Origin: Pyxidicoccus caerfyrddinensis
Lineage (GTDB): Bacteria > Myxococcota > Myxococcia > Myxococcales > Myxococcaceae
Direction: 5' to 3'
Assembly: GCF_010894405.1 (NCBI RefSeq)
Contig: NZ_JAAIYA010000026.1
Coordinates: 1-64,000, forward strand
DNA length: 64,000 nucleotides
Part shown: piece after piece, positions 8,553 to 15,590 of the stretch
How the letters are laid out: each line of letters starts with the position of its first letter
Position numbering within the stretch: position 1 is the stretch's first letter
The notes under the pieces: generated by a model
Told to the model about the DNA's origin: nothing
What the model saw: the letters and a program-made list of their open reading frames with translations, nothing else
The model's database searches: none
Program-made: the position numbers and the translations under genes

Positions 8553-9377
8553 CTATCTGCAAATGGAGTCGTAGACGGGCGTGACGGACAACACGCCCTG
8601 GTTCGACATGGTTACGACGGTGCCTTGAACGGAGCCCGCCACGGCGCGTGCGGTGAGGGTGACGCTGAAGGGGCCTGCCACGTCCGCGCGGTAGATGAAC
8701 TTGCAGCCCCCCACCCATGACGCATCGGGCACGGGCGCCCGGGTACCATCCGCGCACCCCGGCGGTGAGAAGCCAATCAGCGCGTAGTTGTTGGAGTAGT
8801 GGTCCTTCTCCTGGAAGTACGACCGCTCGGACGTGAACAGCGCCCGGATTCCCATCGTCCCTTCTCGCAGCTGGGCGTCACAGCTGAACGACTGTGGAGG
8901 AAGGCACTCCGCCGCGTCCACATACCGGCGCACACCGTTGCGCTCCAGCCAGAAGAGGAAGCCGGAAACCGGGTGGGTGGCGAACTGGAGCGTGAGGCCC
9001 GCGGCGGGTGTCCCCGGAGCGCCCTGCGCCACCGCGACGAAGGTCGGGTTGGGATGTGGGGTGATGCTCGCGATCCTGTAGGAGAAGTTGCACCCCGACA
9101 CCCATCCCGGCCCCGGCAGGGGTGCACGCGTCCCGTTCGCGCAGGGCGGGGGTGCGAAGTTCCCGTAGGACGTGAGCACGCCCATGTCCTGGGTGAACAC
9201 GTCCGTCTCCTGGAAGTACGACAGCTCCGCGACGCCCAGGGCCCGCGTCTCCCGGATGCCCTCGCACTCCACCGTGCCACAGTCGACGGGGGTGGGCGCA
9301 TCCGCCCAGGCGGGCACGGCCACCGTGAAAGCTCCCACGCACACCACCGACAGCCACCGCTTCAGGTACTGCTTCAT
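8553..9377 (-). CDS. secreted tandem pilin-like protein
   Basis: A 274-aa protein with a classical signal peptide (cleavage near AWADA). It contains two copies of a module of about 100 residues. Each starts with an alpha-helix of the type IRxLxxxExSYFQExD, continues with a Y-x-x-x-IGF/YGNF segment and GTRAPxPxxxWVxGCxFxYR, and carries paired cysteines. The pattern resembles the globular head of type IV (minor) pilins of myxobacteria, but without the N-terminal prepilin helix. It would be a soluble, exported protein with two pilin-like heads. No partner gene is adjacent. The ATG at 9377 directly precedes the signal sequence. Function unknown; the pilin link is an inference from local patterns. 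Confidence 0.7.
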   Translation of the reverse strand: MKQYLKRWLSVVCVGAFTVAVPAWADAPTPVDCGTVECEGIRETRALGVAELSYFQETDVFTQDMGVLTSYGNFAPPPCANGTRAPLPGPGWVSGCNFSYRIASITPHPNPTFVAVAQGAPGTPAAGLTLQFATHPVSGFLFWLERNGVRRYVDAAECLPPQSFSCDAQLREGTMGIRALFTSERSYFQEKDHYSNNYALIGFSPPGCADGTRAPVPDASWVGGCKFIYRADVAGPFSVTLTARAVAGSVQGTVVTMSNQGVLSVTPVYDSICR

Positions 9378-9520
9378 GGATTGAAACTCCTCGGGTCTGG
9401 GACGGAAAAAGGCTCGCGTCGCGGGTTGGACGCTCTTCGCCCTGCCGCCGGTCCGTGGCCATGCGCACGGTGCTGCGCCGTCTGTCCTCGGACTGCATGC
9501 GTCCGCCGCGACGAAAGGCC

Positions 9521-9774
9521 TCACACCACCCCGGGGCCGAGCGCAGCAGCAGCTCCACAGCGGCCCGGATGCGGGGCGCCCGGCTTCGCGCCTCGCGCGT
9601 GGCCAGGTGGATGCGGTTGCGCACGGGCTGAGCGGGCCGCATCAGCTCCACCTGCGAGCCGCGCTGGAGCGGGCCCGCGCACAGGTAGCGGGGCAGCACC
9701 GTCACGCCCGCTCCCGCCTCCGCCAGTGCCATTGCCGCGCGGAGGTCGGGCACCACGGCGCGGCGCGCCCCTTG
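9521..9774 (-). pseudogene. LysR-family regulator, C-terminal fragment
   Basis: The minus-strand frame reads VVPDLRAAMALAEAGAGVTVLP, then RNRIHLATREARSRAPRIRAAVELL. This is the end of a LysR-type substrate-binding domain, where the conserved GxGxxxLP turn and the final helix are typical. The DNA-binding domain and most of the effector domain are absent, and no stop codon closes the frame at the expected place. It is a degraded piece next to other truncated genes (msrA, tRNA). Confidence 0.65.
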
Positions 9775-9842
9775 ACGAGGGGAGGAGCATTGAATAGCGG
9801 GAGGGCCCGGTGTCGCAGGGACACGGACCCCGGTGCTTCACG

Positions 9843-9984
9843 TCAGGCGCTGATGCCCACGCCAATCGGGCAACTGACGCCCGTGCCCCCGACGCCGCAG
9901 TATCCGTCCGGGTTCTTCTGCAGGTACTGCTGGTGGTAGTCCTCGGCGTAATAGAAGGCCGGCGCCGGCAGGATTTCCGTCGCG
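9843..9984 (-). pseudogene. msrA: msrA, C-terminal fragment
   Basis: The frame reads TEILPAPAFYYAEDYHQQYLQKNP, then GYCGVGGTGVSCPIG and a TGA stop at 9843-9845. This is the C-terminal end of peptide methionine sulfoxide reductase A. The family's AExYHQQYLxKNPxGYC motif with its resolving cysteine is easily recognised. The catalytic GCFW half is missing. Homology stops abruptly at about 9984, where a tRNA-like 3' end begins on the other strand. That is what a recombination junction would leave. Confidence 0.8.
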
Positions 9985-10033
9985 GGTTTGGGGTACCCCT
10001 CGTTTACGGGTTCAAGTCCCGTACTCCTCGGTA
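9984..10033 (+). other. 3' end of a tRNA gene (T-arm and acceptor only)
   Basis: Bases 10006-10022 form a perfect T-arm: 5-bp stem ACGGG/CCCGT closing the invariant-type loop TTCAAGT. It is followed by seven acceptor bases ACTCCTC and a G at the discriminator position. Upstream, GGGGTACCCC (9990-9999) could be a long variable arm as in tRNA-Ser, which also uses discriminator G. No D-arm or anticodon arm is found upstream, where the msrA fragment begins. tRNA 3' ends are usual phage/island attachment sites, and such a partial copy is a typical integration scar. tRNA identity is an inference. Confidence 0.55.
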
Positions 10034-10038
10034 GAGGA

Positions 10039-10077
10039 AGCCCAGCAATCTCAACGGGTTGCTGGGCTTTTTCTTTT
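10039..10077 (+). terminator. intrinsic terminator after the tRNA fragment
   Basis: A perfect 10-bp stem AGCCCAGCAA/TTGCTGGGCT with a 10-base loop is followed at once by TTTTCTTTT. This is the clearest rho-independent terminator in the window. It is placed as expected for the end of a tRNA transcript. Confidence 0.85.
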
Positions 10078-10415
10078 CCCTCGTTCCCTCATGTGCTCAG
10101 TGGGCCCCTCCGGCGTCTCTGGCCGGAGCGGCGTGGAACTGGAGGGGCACGCCCTGGACGGGGGCACCCTGGCGCGTCATCTGCCGCAGGTGAGGCAGGC
10201 CCGGTCCCCGCGGAACTGGTAGTTGGTGCACCCGGTGAAGAGACGCTCCTGGTAGGCATTGCGAGAGTCGACCTTGCCCAGGCGCGGCGGGTTGAGGGGT
10301 CGCTGTCGACGCGCCCAGGCTGGGCCCCACGACGATGACGTGCAGTTGGTGGCCGTTACGCCGCGCCACATCGGCCCGCCCGTTGAGGGACCTCCCAATT
10401 GCTGGCCCCCCAATC

Positions 10416-10800
10416 CGTTTCTCAAGTCCCTCGCGCAGAGACACGCGGCTGGCTGCGAGAACGCGCTCACCTCTTGGCGGGAGATTCGCGCCAAGGGCTT
10501 TCGCGGTACCTCGCAACGGTCCATCGCTGGCTTCAGACGCGCCGCATGGCCCCGGCACCCGCGAAAGCCTCCCCTCGCCGAAGCAACTGGCCTGGCGCTG
10601 CATCCAGCCGCAGTCCGCGCTCACCCCGAGCGAGGCCAGCATGCTGGCTCGCATCGAACAGGAGAAGGAAGCTGCCCGCGTGGTTGGGCTGGCACGTCGC
10701 TACGGTGAACTGGTGCGCGAGCGTGGCGTCACGCGCGGTGCCGAGCCGGCCACGTCCTGCGCCACCTTTGAGCAGTGGCTGCGCGAGGCACGCACCCCTG
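10416..10800 (+). pseudogene. ISL3-type transposase remnant with frameshifts
   Basis: Pieces of one transposase can be followed across three frames. First FLKSLAQRHAAGCENA with WREIRAKGFRGTSQR, then VHRWLQTRRMAPAP, then SPKQLAWRCIQPQSALTPSEASM and EQEKEAARVVGLARRYGELVRER with WLREAR. The order and motifs fit the C-terminal half of ISL3-family transposases (QLWREIRxxGFxGS, PSPRQLAW, then the LARRFxxMVRER helix). The final catalytic segment with the VEGQVNRLKLLKR motif is absent, and at least two frameshifts separate the pieces. Non-functional. Confidence 0.65.
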
Positions 10801-10815
10801 CTTCACATAAAGCAC

Positions 10816-10843
10816 GGGAGAGCCACAAAATCGTGGCTCTCCC
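10816..10843 (+). repeat. perfect 11-bp inverted repeat
   Basis: GGGAGAGCCAC and GTGGCTCTCCC pair perfectly around AAAATC. No T-run follows on either strand. It lies between the ISL3 remnant and the IS66 element and may be part of an IS end or an old terminator. Confidence 0.6.
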
Positions 10844-11009
10844 AGGAGTCAATGTAGCTACCGAGTCACCTTGCGCACTGAAATGCTTGATTCGGACGCG
10901 CCCACTCACATTGTCAAAGTGGGCTCAGGGTAAGTGTTCGCCGTGCCCCGTCGCGATGGGCTCCGGCGTCTCGTGAGACCTCCATTGGCCACCCACCAGG
11001 AGGTGAGCC

Positions 11010-11414
11010 ATGGAGTTGGAGAAGGAGTTGGAGCAGTTCCGGCAGGAGGCGCAGCGACTGAAGGCCGGACGGCGCAGTGGTTCGTTGCCGTTCCCCGAGG
11101 CGCTGCGCGCCTTCGCAGTGCGCTATGCCGAGCACCTCGTGGCGGCGGGTGGGACGGTGACGGACGCGGCGCAGAAGCTGGGCGTGTCCGGGCCGACGCT
11201 GTACGAGTGGCGAAAGGGACGCCCCGCGGGGCACCGCAGCTCGAAGCCCGCCGAGAAGAGCGCGGCCCTGGTGCCAGTGCGAGTCAGCGAGCGACCCGCC
11301 GCAGCCGCACGGGCGGGGTTGCAGCAGGTGGCGCTGGTGTCGCCGAGCGGCTGGCGAGTCGAAGGCCTCAGCGTGGAGAGCGCCGTCCAGTTCGTGGGGC
11401 TGCTGGGGTGCTGA
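11010..11414 (+). CDS. tnpA: IS66 accessory protein TnpA
   Basis: A 134-aa protein with a helix-turn-helix: FAVRYAEHLVAAGGTVTDAAQKLG followed by SGPTLYEWRKG. This is the usual DNA-binding first ORF of IS66-type elements. It has a charged N-terminal helix (MELEKELEQFRQEAQRL) and a variable C-terminal tail that may contact the partner proteins. The stop overlaps the start of tnpB in the sequence GTGCTGA, pointing to translational coupling. The start at 11010 follows AGGAGGTGAGCC, a strong ribosome site. Confidence 0.88.
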   Translation: MELEKELEQFRQEAQRLKAGRRSGSLPFPEALRAFAVRYAEHLVAAGGTVTDAAQKLGVSGPTLYEWRKGRPAGHRSSKPAEKSAALVPVRVSERPAAAARAGLQQVALVSPSGWRVEGLSVESAVQFVGLLGC

Positions 11415-11788
11415 CGCTCACGCGCGTGGTGCGCGTCTTCGCGTATGCGGCTCCGGTGGACATGCGCCGGGGCTTCGACGGGCTGAGCGCGCTGGTGGAG
11501 CAGCAGTTGGGCGGACAGGTGCTCAATGGCGACGTCTTTCTCTTCGTGGGCCGGTGCCGGCGCCGGGCCAAGGTGCTGCACTTCGACGGCACGGGCCTGG
11601 TGCTTCTCACCAAGCGGCTCTTCCGGGGCCGCTTCGCCCGGCCCTGGTGCGAAGAGGGTGCGCGGGCGGTGGAGCTGACGGTGAGCGAGCTGTCCCTCTT
11701 CCTGGAAGGCTGCGAGCTGGCGGGGCGGTGGAAGCTGTCGCCACCGACGGTGGACGAGAAAGTCCTTGCGGTAGGCAGTGGTTTGTAG
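11408..11788 (+). CDS. tnpB: IS66 Orf2-like protein TnpB
   Basis: A 126-aa protein of the IS66 Orf2 family. The family core VFAYAAPVDMRRGFDGLSALVEQ at the N-terminus, FLFVGRCRRRAKVLHFDGTGLVLL in the middle and KRLFRGRF later are all present. In IS66 elements this protein is required for transposition together with TnpA and TnpC; its exact biochemical role is unclear. I chose the GTG at 11408 because it overlaps the tnpA stop and gives a family-length product. It ends 16 bases before the tnpC start, all within one transcription unit. Confidence 0.88.
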   Translation: MLTLTRVVRVFAYAAPVDMRRGFDGLSALVEQQLGGQVLNGDVFLFVGRCRRRAKVLHFDGTGLVLLTKRLFRGRFARPWCEEGARAVELTVSELSLFLEGCELAGRWKLSPPTVDEKVLAVGSGL

Positions 11789-11804
11789 CACCTGCCAGGT
11801 AGTC

Positions 11805-13316
11805 ATGACGCGCGTCGAGCAACTACGGGACTTGGAGACGGCGAAGCAGGTGGCGTCGCTGCTGGAGGCGGAAGACGCCCGGCTGCACCAGCGCCTCGAA
11901 GCCCTGGTGGCGGAGAATGCCCGGCTCAAGGGCGAGGACGCCCAGACGCGGCTCCAGTTGGAGCTCGAGGGGCTCAAGGAGCAGCTGGCCCTGCTGCAGA
12001 AGCGTTTGTTCGGCGCCTCCAGCGAGAAGCGTGGCGACAGCTCGCCGAAGACTCCTCGCACGAAACCGCAGCGCGGCCACGGCCCCACGGCCCAGCCCGA
12101 GCTGAAGGTGCAAGAAGTCCTGCTGCCGCTGGCCGAGGCGGACCGCGTCTGCGGCCTGTGCGGCAGCGGCCTGCACGCGTGGGAGGGGCAGACGGAGGAC
12201 TGCGAGGAACTCACCGTCGTCGAGCGAAGCTTCGTGCTGCGTCGCGTACGCCGGCAGAAGTACCGCTGCCACCAGGGCTGCACGCCGGTGACGGCCCCCG
12301 CGCCGCCGCGGCTGATTGCGGGCGGCCGCTACTCGCTGGAGTTCGCCGTCTACGTGGCTCTCATGAAGTATGGCTTCCACCTGCCACTGGCCCGTCAGCA
12401 GCGGCTGTACCTGCGCGAGAGCCTGGTGGTGGAAGCCCAGACGCTGTGGGACCAACTCGACGCGCTGGCCAGCCACCTGCAGAAGTCCTACGAGGCGCTG
12501 CTGGCCGAAGTCTTTACCTCGCCCGTCATTCACGCGGACGAGACGTACTGGCTGCTGCTGGAAAAGGGCCCGGGCACCAAATGGTACGCGTGGACGGTGG
12601 CCTCGCCGGACACCGTCTTCCACCGCATCCTTCCCAGCCGCTCCGCGGCGACAGCCAAGACGGTGCTGGGCGAGTACGCGGGCGTCGTCCTGGTGGACGG
12701 GTACGCGGCGTATCAGACGGCGACGAAGTCCGGGGCGGATGGGACCGTCCCCGCGACGCTGGCCTTCTGCTGGGCGCACGTGCGGCGCAAATTCTTCGAG
12801 GCGAAACAGTTCGCGCCCGCGTGCGAGCAGGTGCTGGAGCTCATAGGCCAGTTGTACGCCGTCGAGGCGGACCTGCCCGAGTGGTACGCCCTCTCCAAAG
12901 AGGAGCGCCCGGCCGTGCTCGCGCAGCGACGGGCGGTGCGCCAGCAGCACTCCGCGCCGGTGGTGGAGCGCATCCACCAGTGGGCCCTGGTGCAGCGAGC
13001 AATCCCTGGCAGCGCGTTCCGCAAGGCCCTGGCGTACATGCTGAAGCTGTGGAATGGGCTGACCGTCTTCCTGGATGACCCCGTGGTCCCCATCGACAAC
13101 AACCACGTCGAGAGGCAGATGCGCGACATGGTGATGGGAAGGAAGAACCACTACGGCAGCAAGTCGAAGCGAGGCACCGAGGTGGCCGCGCTCTTCTACT
13201 CGCTCATCGAGACGGCACGCCTGCGCGGTGAGGAGCCGGGCCACTACCTCCGGCGTGCTGCGCTGGCTGCCATTCAGAACCCAGACGCCGTCACCCTCCC
13301 CGAGAGTCAGGACTGA
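11805..13316 (+). CDS. tnpC: IS66 transposase TnpC
   Basis: A 503-aa DDE transposase. In order: an N-terminal coiled coil (about 1-60, leucine- and glutamate-rich), an LFGASSEKR motif, a zinc-finger region with CGLCGS and RYRCHQGC-type cysteines, and the catalytic domain. The catalytic domain holds HADETYWLL (first Asp), VLVDGYAAYQ (second Asp) and NNHVERQMRD (Glu). The IS66 C-terminal box LFYSLIETARLRG follows. Length and motifs are normal for intact IS66 transposases. The ATG at 11805 is preferred over an in-frame upstream start that overlaps tnpB. Confidence 0.93.
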   Translation: MTRVEQLRDLETAKQVASLLEAEDARLHQRLEALVAENARLKGEDAQTRLQLELEGLKEQLALLQKRLFGASSEKRGDSSPKTPRTKPQRGHGPTAQPELKVQEVLLPLAEADRVCGLCGSGLHAWEGQTEDCEELTVVERSFVLRRVRRQKYRCHQGCTPVTAPAPPRLIAGGRYSLEFAVYVALMKYGFHLPLARQQRLYLRESLVVEAQTLWDQLDALASHLQKSYEALLAEVFTSPVIHADETYWLLLEKGPGTKWYAWTVASPDTVFHRILPSRSAATAKTVLGEYAGVVLVDGYAAYQTATKSGADGTVPATLAFCWAHVRRKFFEAKQFAPACEQVLELIGQLYAVEADLPEWYALSKEERPAVLAQRRAVRQQHSAPVVERIHQWALVQRAIPGSAFRKALAYMLKLWNGLTVFLDDPVVPIDNNHVERQMRDMVMGRKNHYGSKSKRGTEVAALFYSLIETARLRGEEPGHYLRRAALAAIQNPDAVTLPESQD

Positions 13317-13389
13317 CGTCCGCGCCCGCCGTACTCCTCGGCCAGGTCAGGCCTGCACCGGGACGGGGCACGGCGAAGAGTTACAGAGC

Positions 13390-13518
13390 AGCTACACCAC
13401 CCACTACCCGGCCATCATAGCGGGCGCGGTGGTGGCCTGCGCGCCCGCCCTGGCGTCTTTCCTGGTCAGCCAGAGGCAGGTGGTGGAGAGCCTCTCCAGC
13501 AGCGGGCTCAAGGGCTGA
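13390..13518 (+). pseudogene. sugar ABC permease (MalG type), C-terminal fragment
   Basis: Immediately after the IS66 right end the frame reads YPAIIAGAVVACAPALASFLV, then QRQVVESLSSSGLKG and stop. This is the last membrane helix and C-terminal tail of MalG-type carbohydrate permeases, which typically end QRxxVxGLxxGxxKG; the intact malG product in this window ends in GLTAGGVKG. The rest of the gene is not found left of the IS element. Insertion followed by deletion is therefore likely. From 13519 to 13671 nothing else is recognisable. Confidence 0.7.
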
Positions 13519-13671
13519 CCTGGCCGCGCTCGTGCTCCCCGCCTTCCTGGTGCCCTGACGAACCCACGGCCGCTCTCGGTGCTCTTGCCGCACCAAGGCA
13601 GGCACCAGCCCAGCAAAGGAGGGAGCCAAGCACAGCCCGGTTGCCGTCAACGCCCCGGTCAAGCCCGGCAC

Positions 13672-14373
13672 TCAGAAAATGAATGCGACTGGCATATGGT
13701 CACTCAGCAGCAGGCTCAGGACCAGCCCTGCGGGCGGCGCAGCCGCTCCGCTGCGGATTGCATAGTCATACTTGCTCTCTGGCTTTTTCGTCGGGTACGT
13801 CGGCCCGTTCGGCGGGCAGACGACGCTCCCCGCAGGGGCGAACCCGTCCGGTGTGCGGTTGAAGTCGCCAGCGACCACCCACGGAAGCGCCCCGGCCGCA
13901 CCCTGGGCGGCCGCCAGCAGACCAGGGGCATCGGCGCCACCCGGCGAGATGGCGTGGCAGGAGAAGACCACTTGTGCGCCCGTCCGCAGTCCGAGGACCG
14001 GGCGCCACGCGGGTGCCCCCGCCGGCCAGGCCAGCGTGACATCTCCCGCCGCCGGAGGGCCCTGCTTGGTCAGAACCGCCAGGTTGACGCGATTGCCCAG
14101 CACGTCCCACTGGTGGAACGCCACCCAGGCCAACGGCCGCGACACTGTCCCTCCCCACAAGTAGACCTCCACCGAGGTGGCGACTCCCCCCGGTGAGAGG
14201 AACGGAACCGAGAACAGCAGGGTCCCGCTTGGCGGGGCGCCTCCACATTCCTGTAGGCAGATGACGTCTGGGCGCCAGCGCTCGGGGGTTTGGGCCAGCG
14301 TGAGCACCCCTGTCCTCCATTTCACCTCGGTGCTTGCGCTGCTGCCTTGCATGTTCCAGGTCGTCACGTTCAT
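13672..14373 (-). CDS. CdtB-like DNase-I-fold genotoxin subunit
   Basis: A 233-aa protein of the endonuclease/exonuclease/phosphatase fold, closest in pattern to cytolethal distending toxin subunit B. It opens with WNMQGSSASTEVKW, a near-signature of CdtB. The catalytic set is intact: Glu42 (CLQECG), His140 (FSCHAISPGGADA), Asp170/Asn172 (AGDFNRTP), Asp203 (YDYAI) and Asp225-His226 (LSDHMPVAF). In known toxins CdtB enters host cells and cuts DNA (or dephosphorylates phosphoinositides). No signal peptide is seen. It is the last gene of a three-gene operon: its ATG overlaps the glycosyltransferase stop (ATGA), and the first gene encodes a MACPF pore former. No CdtA/CdtC lectin subunits are nearby. 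Confidence 0.9.
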   Translation of the reverse strand: MNVTTWNMQGSSASTEVKWRTGVLTLAQTPERWRPDVICLQECGGAPPSGTLLFSVPFLSPGGVATSVEVYLWGGTVSRPLAWVAFHQWDVLGNRVNLAVLTKQGPPAAGDVTLAWPAGAPAWRPVLGLRTGAQVVFSCHAISPGGADAPGLLAAAQGAAGALPWVVAGDFNRTPDGFAPAGSVVCPPNGPTYPTKKPESKYDYAIRSGAAAPPAGLVLSLLLSDHMPVAFIF

Positions 14374-15590
14374 GGATGGGTGTCCTCCTGCCTGGGGCTG
14401 GTTCCCGCGACCGGCCGACACGCCCTGAAGCGTACCCGCCCGAGTAATTCGCACCAGAGCCGTCCAGCCGCGTCCCAGCGGTAGGCCGGGGCAGCGGCGC
14501 GACGGGCACACGCGTTCGCAACGGCCTGGCGGTGCGCCACACGCTTCAGCAGCCCCCTCATTGCCTCCGCGAGTGCGCCGACGTCGGGTTCGGCCCCGCT
14601 GAACACCTCGTCGACCACAACCTCACGCCCGGTCTTGACCCAGACCGGCGCGGCACCCCACAACTCGCGGAGGGTCTCGTGGTCTGGCAGCACCTGGGCT
14701 GCGCCGTGCAGGGCATGCTCGAAGGCCACAAGCCCCCAGCCCTCGGCACTGGCGCTGTTGACCCCGATCTCGCAGGCCGAGTACAGCGCACCCAGTCGGC
14801 TCTCGTCGTAGACTGGCTCGCCCTCCTCCTCGGTGAGGATCACCGAGCCGCGCAAGCCCAGGCGGTCGCGCTCAATGCGCAGGTTGAGCCCGGGCCGGGC
14901 GGCGCGGCAGTGGAGCACGAGGGTGGCGGCTGGATGGTCTGCGGCCAGGGAGGCAAAGGCGCGCAAGGTCAGCTCTGGCCGCTTGCGGCTATCGTGGCGG
15001 TTCCCGTTCAGCAGCCAAGTGCCCGCCGCGCGGTGGAGCCAGCGCGGGAACAGCTCGCGTCTCAGCTCCTCGCGCGGGCGCGGAGCCAGCGGGGGGGCAG
15101 CGATCGCGTGCGGAATAGCTACCACCAGCGGCTGCGGCCCGCCGAGACGAGCGAACCCGTCCCGCAGGGTGGCCGCCCCACCCTCAGTGTAAGCGACCAG
15201 GACGTCGGCGCGGCCCAGGAAGGCGAGCCCCTGCGGGCGGACGAGCCGGCCTTCCACTGGCACGTACACGAGGAGCGCCCCCTGGAAGCCATCGCGGCGA
15301 AGGCGCTCGACCATCCACGCGGTCACCTGGGCCTGCCCTACCAGCACCACCGCCTCGGGCCTGAGCGCCGCGGCCAGGCTCGAGACCGCGGAGGTCCGCG
15401 TAGGGTCGAAGCGCTCGTTGTGTGCGTGCCCGAGCCAGGGTTCGGACCCCAGGGGGGCGCCAAGCCCCACCACGTGGACCTCACCTTCCCGGGCGATTGC
15501 CGCGGCGATTCCGGCGGCGACGCGGCCGAAGCCGGTGGCCCGGCCGGTGTGCGATGTCACCAGCAGCCGAGCGCGAGGACCGGGGCTCAT
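14370..15590 (-). CDS. glycosyltransferase (GT4-like) in the toxin operon
   Basis: A 406-aa GT-B-fold glycosyltransferase. The N-terminal Rossmann half starts RLLVTSHTGRATGFGRVAAGIAAAI. The C-terminal half has LLNGNRHDSRKRPELTLRAFA and the nucleotide-sugar motif SASAEGWGLVAFEHALHG, with the glutamate typical of family GT4. It has no membrane helices, so it is probably cytoplasmic. It overlaps its neighbours by ATGA on both sides (MACPF upstream, CdtB-like downstream), so the three are translationally coupled. Two roles are possible: modifying one of the two toxin proteins or a surface glycan for self-protection, or acting as an intracellular effector. The sequence does not decide between them. 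Confidence 0.82.
   Translation of the reverse strand: MSPGPRARLLVTSHTGRATGFGRVAAGIAAAIAREGEVHVVGLGAPLGSEPWLGHAHNERFDPTRTSAVSSLAAALRPEAVVLVGQAQVTAWMVERLRRDGFQGALLVYVPVEGRLVRPQGLAFLGRADVLVAYTEGGAATLRDGFARLGGPQPLVVAIPHAIAAPPLAPRPREELRRELFPRWLHRAAGTWLLNGNRHDSRKRPELTLRAFASLAADHPAATLVLHCRAARPGLNLRIERDRLGLRGSVILTEEEGEPVYDESRLGALYSACEIGVNSASAEGWGLVAFEHALHGAAQVLPDHETLRELWGAAPVWVKTGREVVVDEVFSGAEPDVGALAEAMRGLLKRVAHRQAVANACARRAAAPAYRWDAAGRLWCELLGRVRFRACRPVAGTSPRQEDTHP

Larger units (their letters stand above)
10930..13384 (+). mobile_element. complete IS66-family insertion sequence (about 2455 bp)
   Basis: It carries the three IS66 genes tnpA, tnpB and tnpC in order. Its terminal inverted repeats begin GTAAGTGTTCGCCGTGCCCC on the left (from 10930) and GTAACTCTTCGCCGTGCCCC on the right (ending at 13384, read on the minus strand). 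They agree at 18 of the first 20 bases. The 8 bases outside each end (GGCTCAGG and AGAGCAGC) are not a duplication, although IS66 elements normally make an 8-bp one. One flank has therefore been rearranged since insertion. The right flank cuts a sugar-permease gene. All three frames are open, so the element may still be active. Confidence 0.9.

Noticed and set aside
10097..10415. minus-strand frame ending RLFTGCTNYQFRGDRACLTCGR
   Set aside because: Cys-rich end looks gene-like, but no start, no family and overlapping debris; kept only as a possible scrap.
13329..13341. 13-base match CCGTACTCCTCGG shared by the tRNA fragment (from 10019) and the IS66 right end, considered as an attachment-site pair
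   Set aside because: It lies inside the IS66 sequence, extends no further on either side, and is short enough to be chance at this GC content.
10922..13392. 8-bp target duplication around the complete IS66
   Set aside because: The flanking octamers GGCTCAGG and AGAGCAGC differ.
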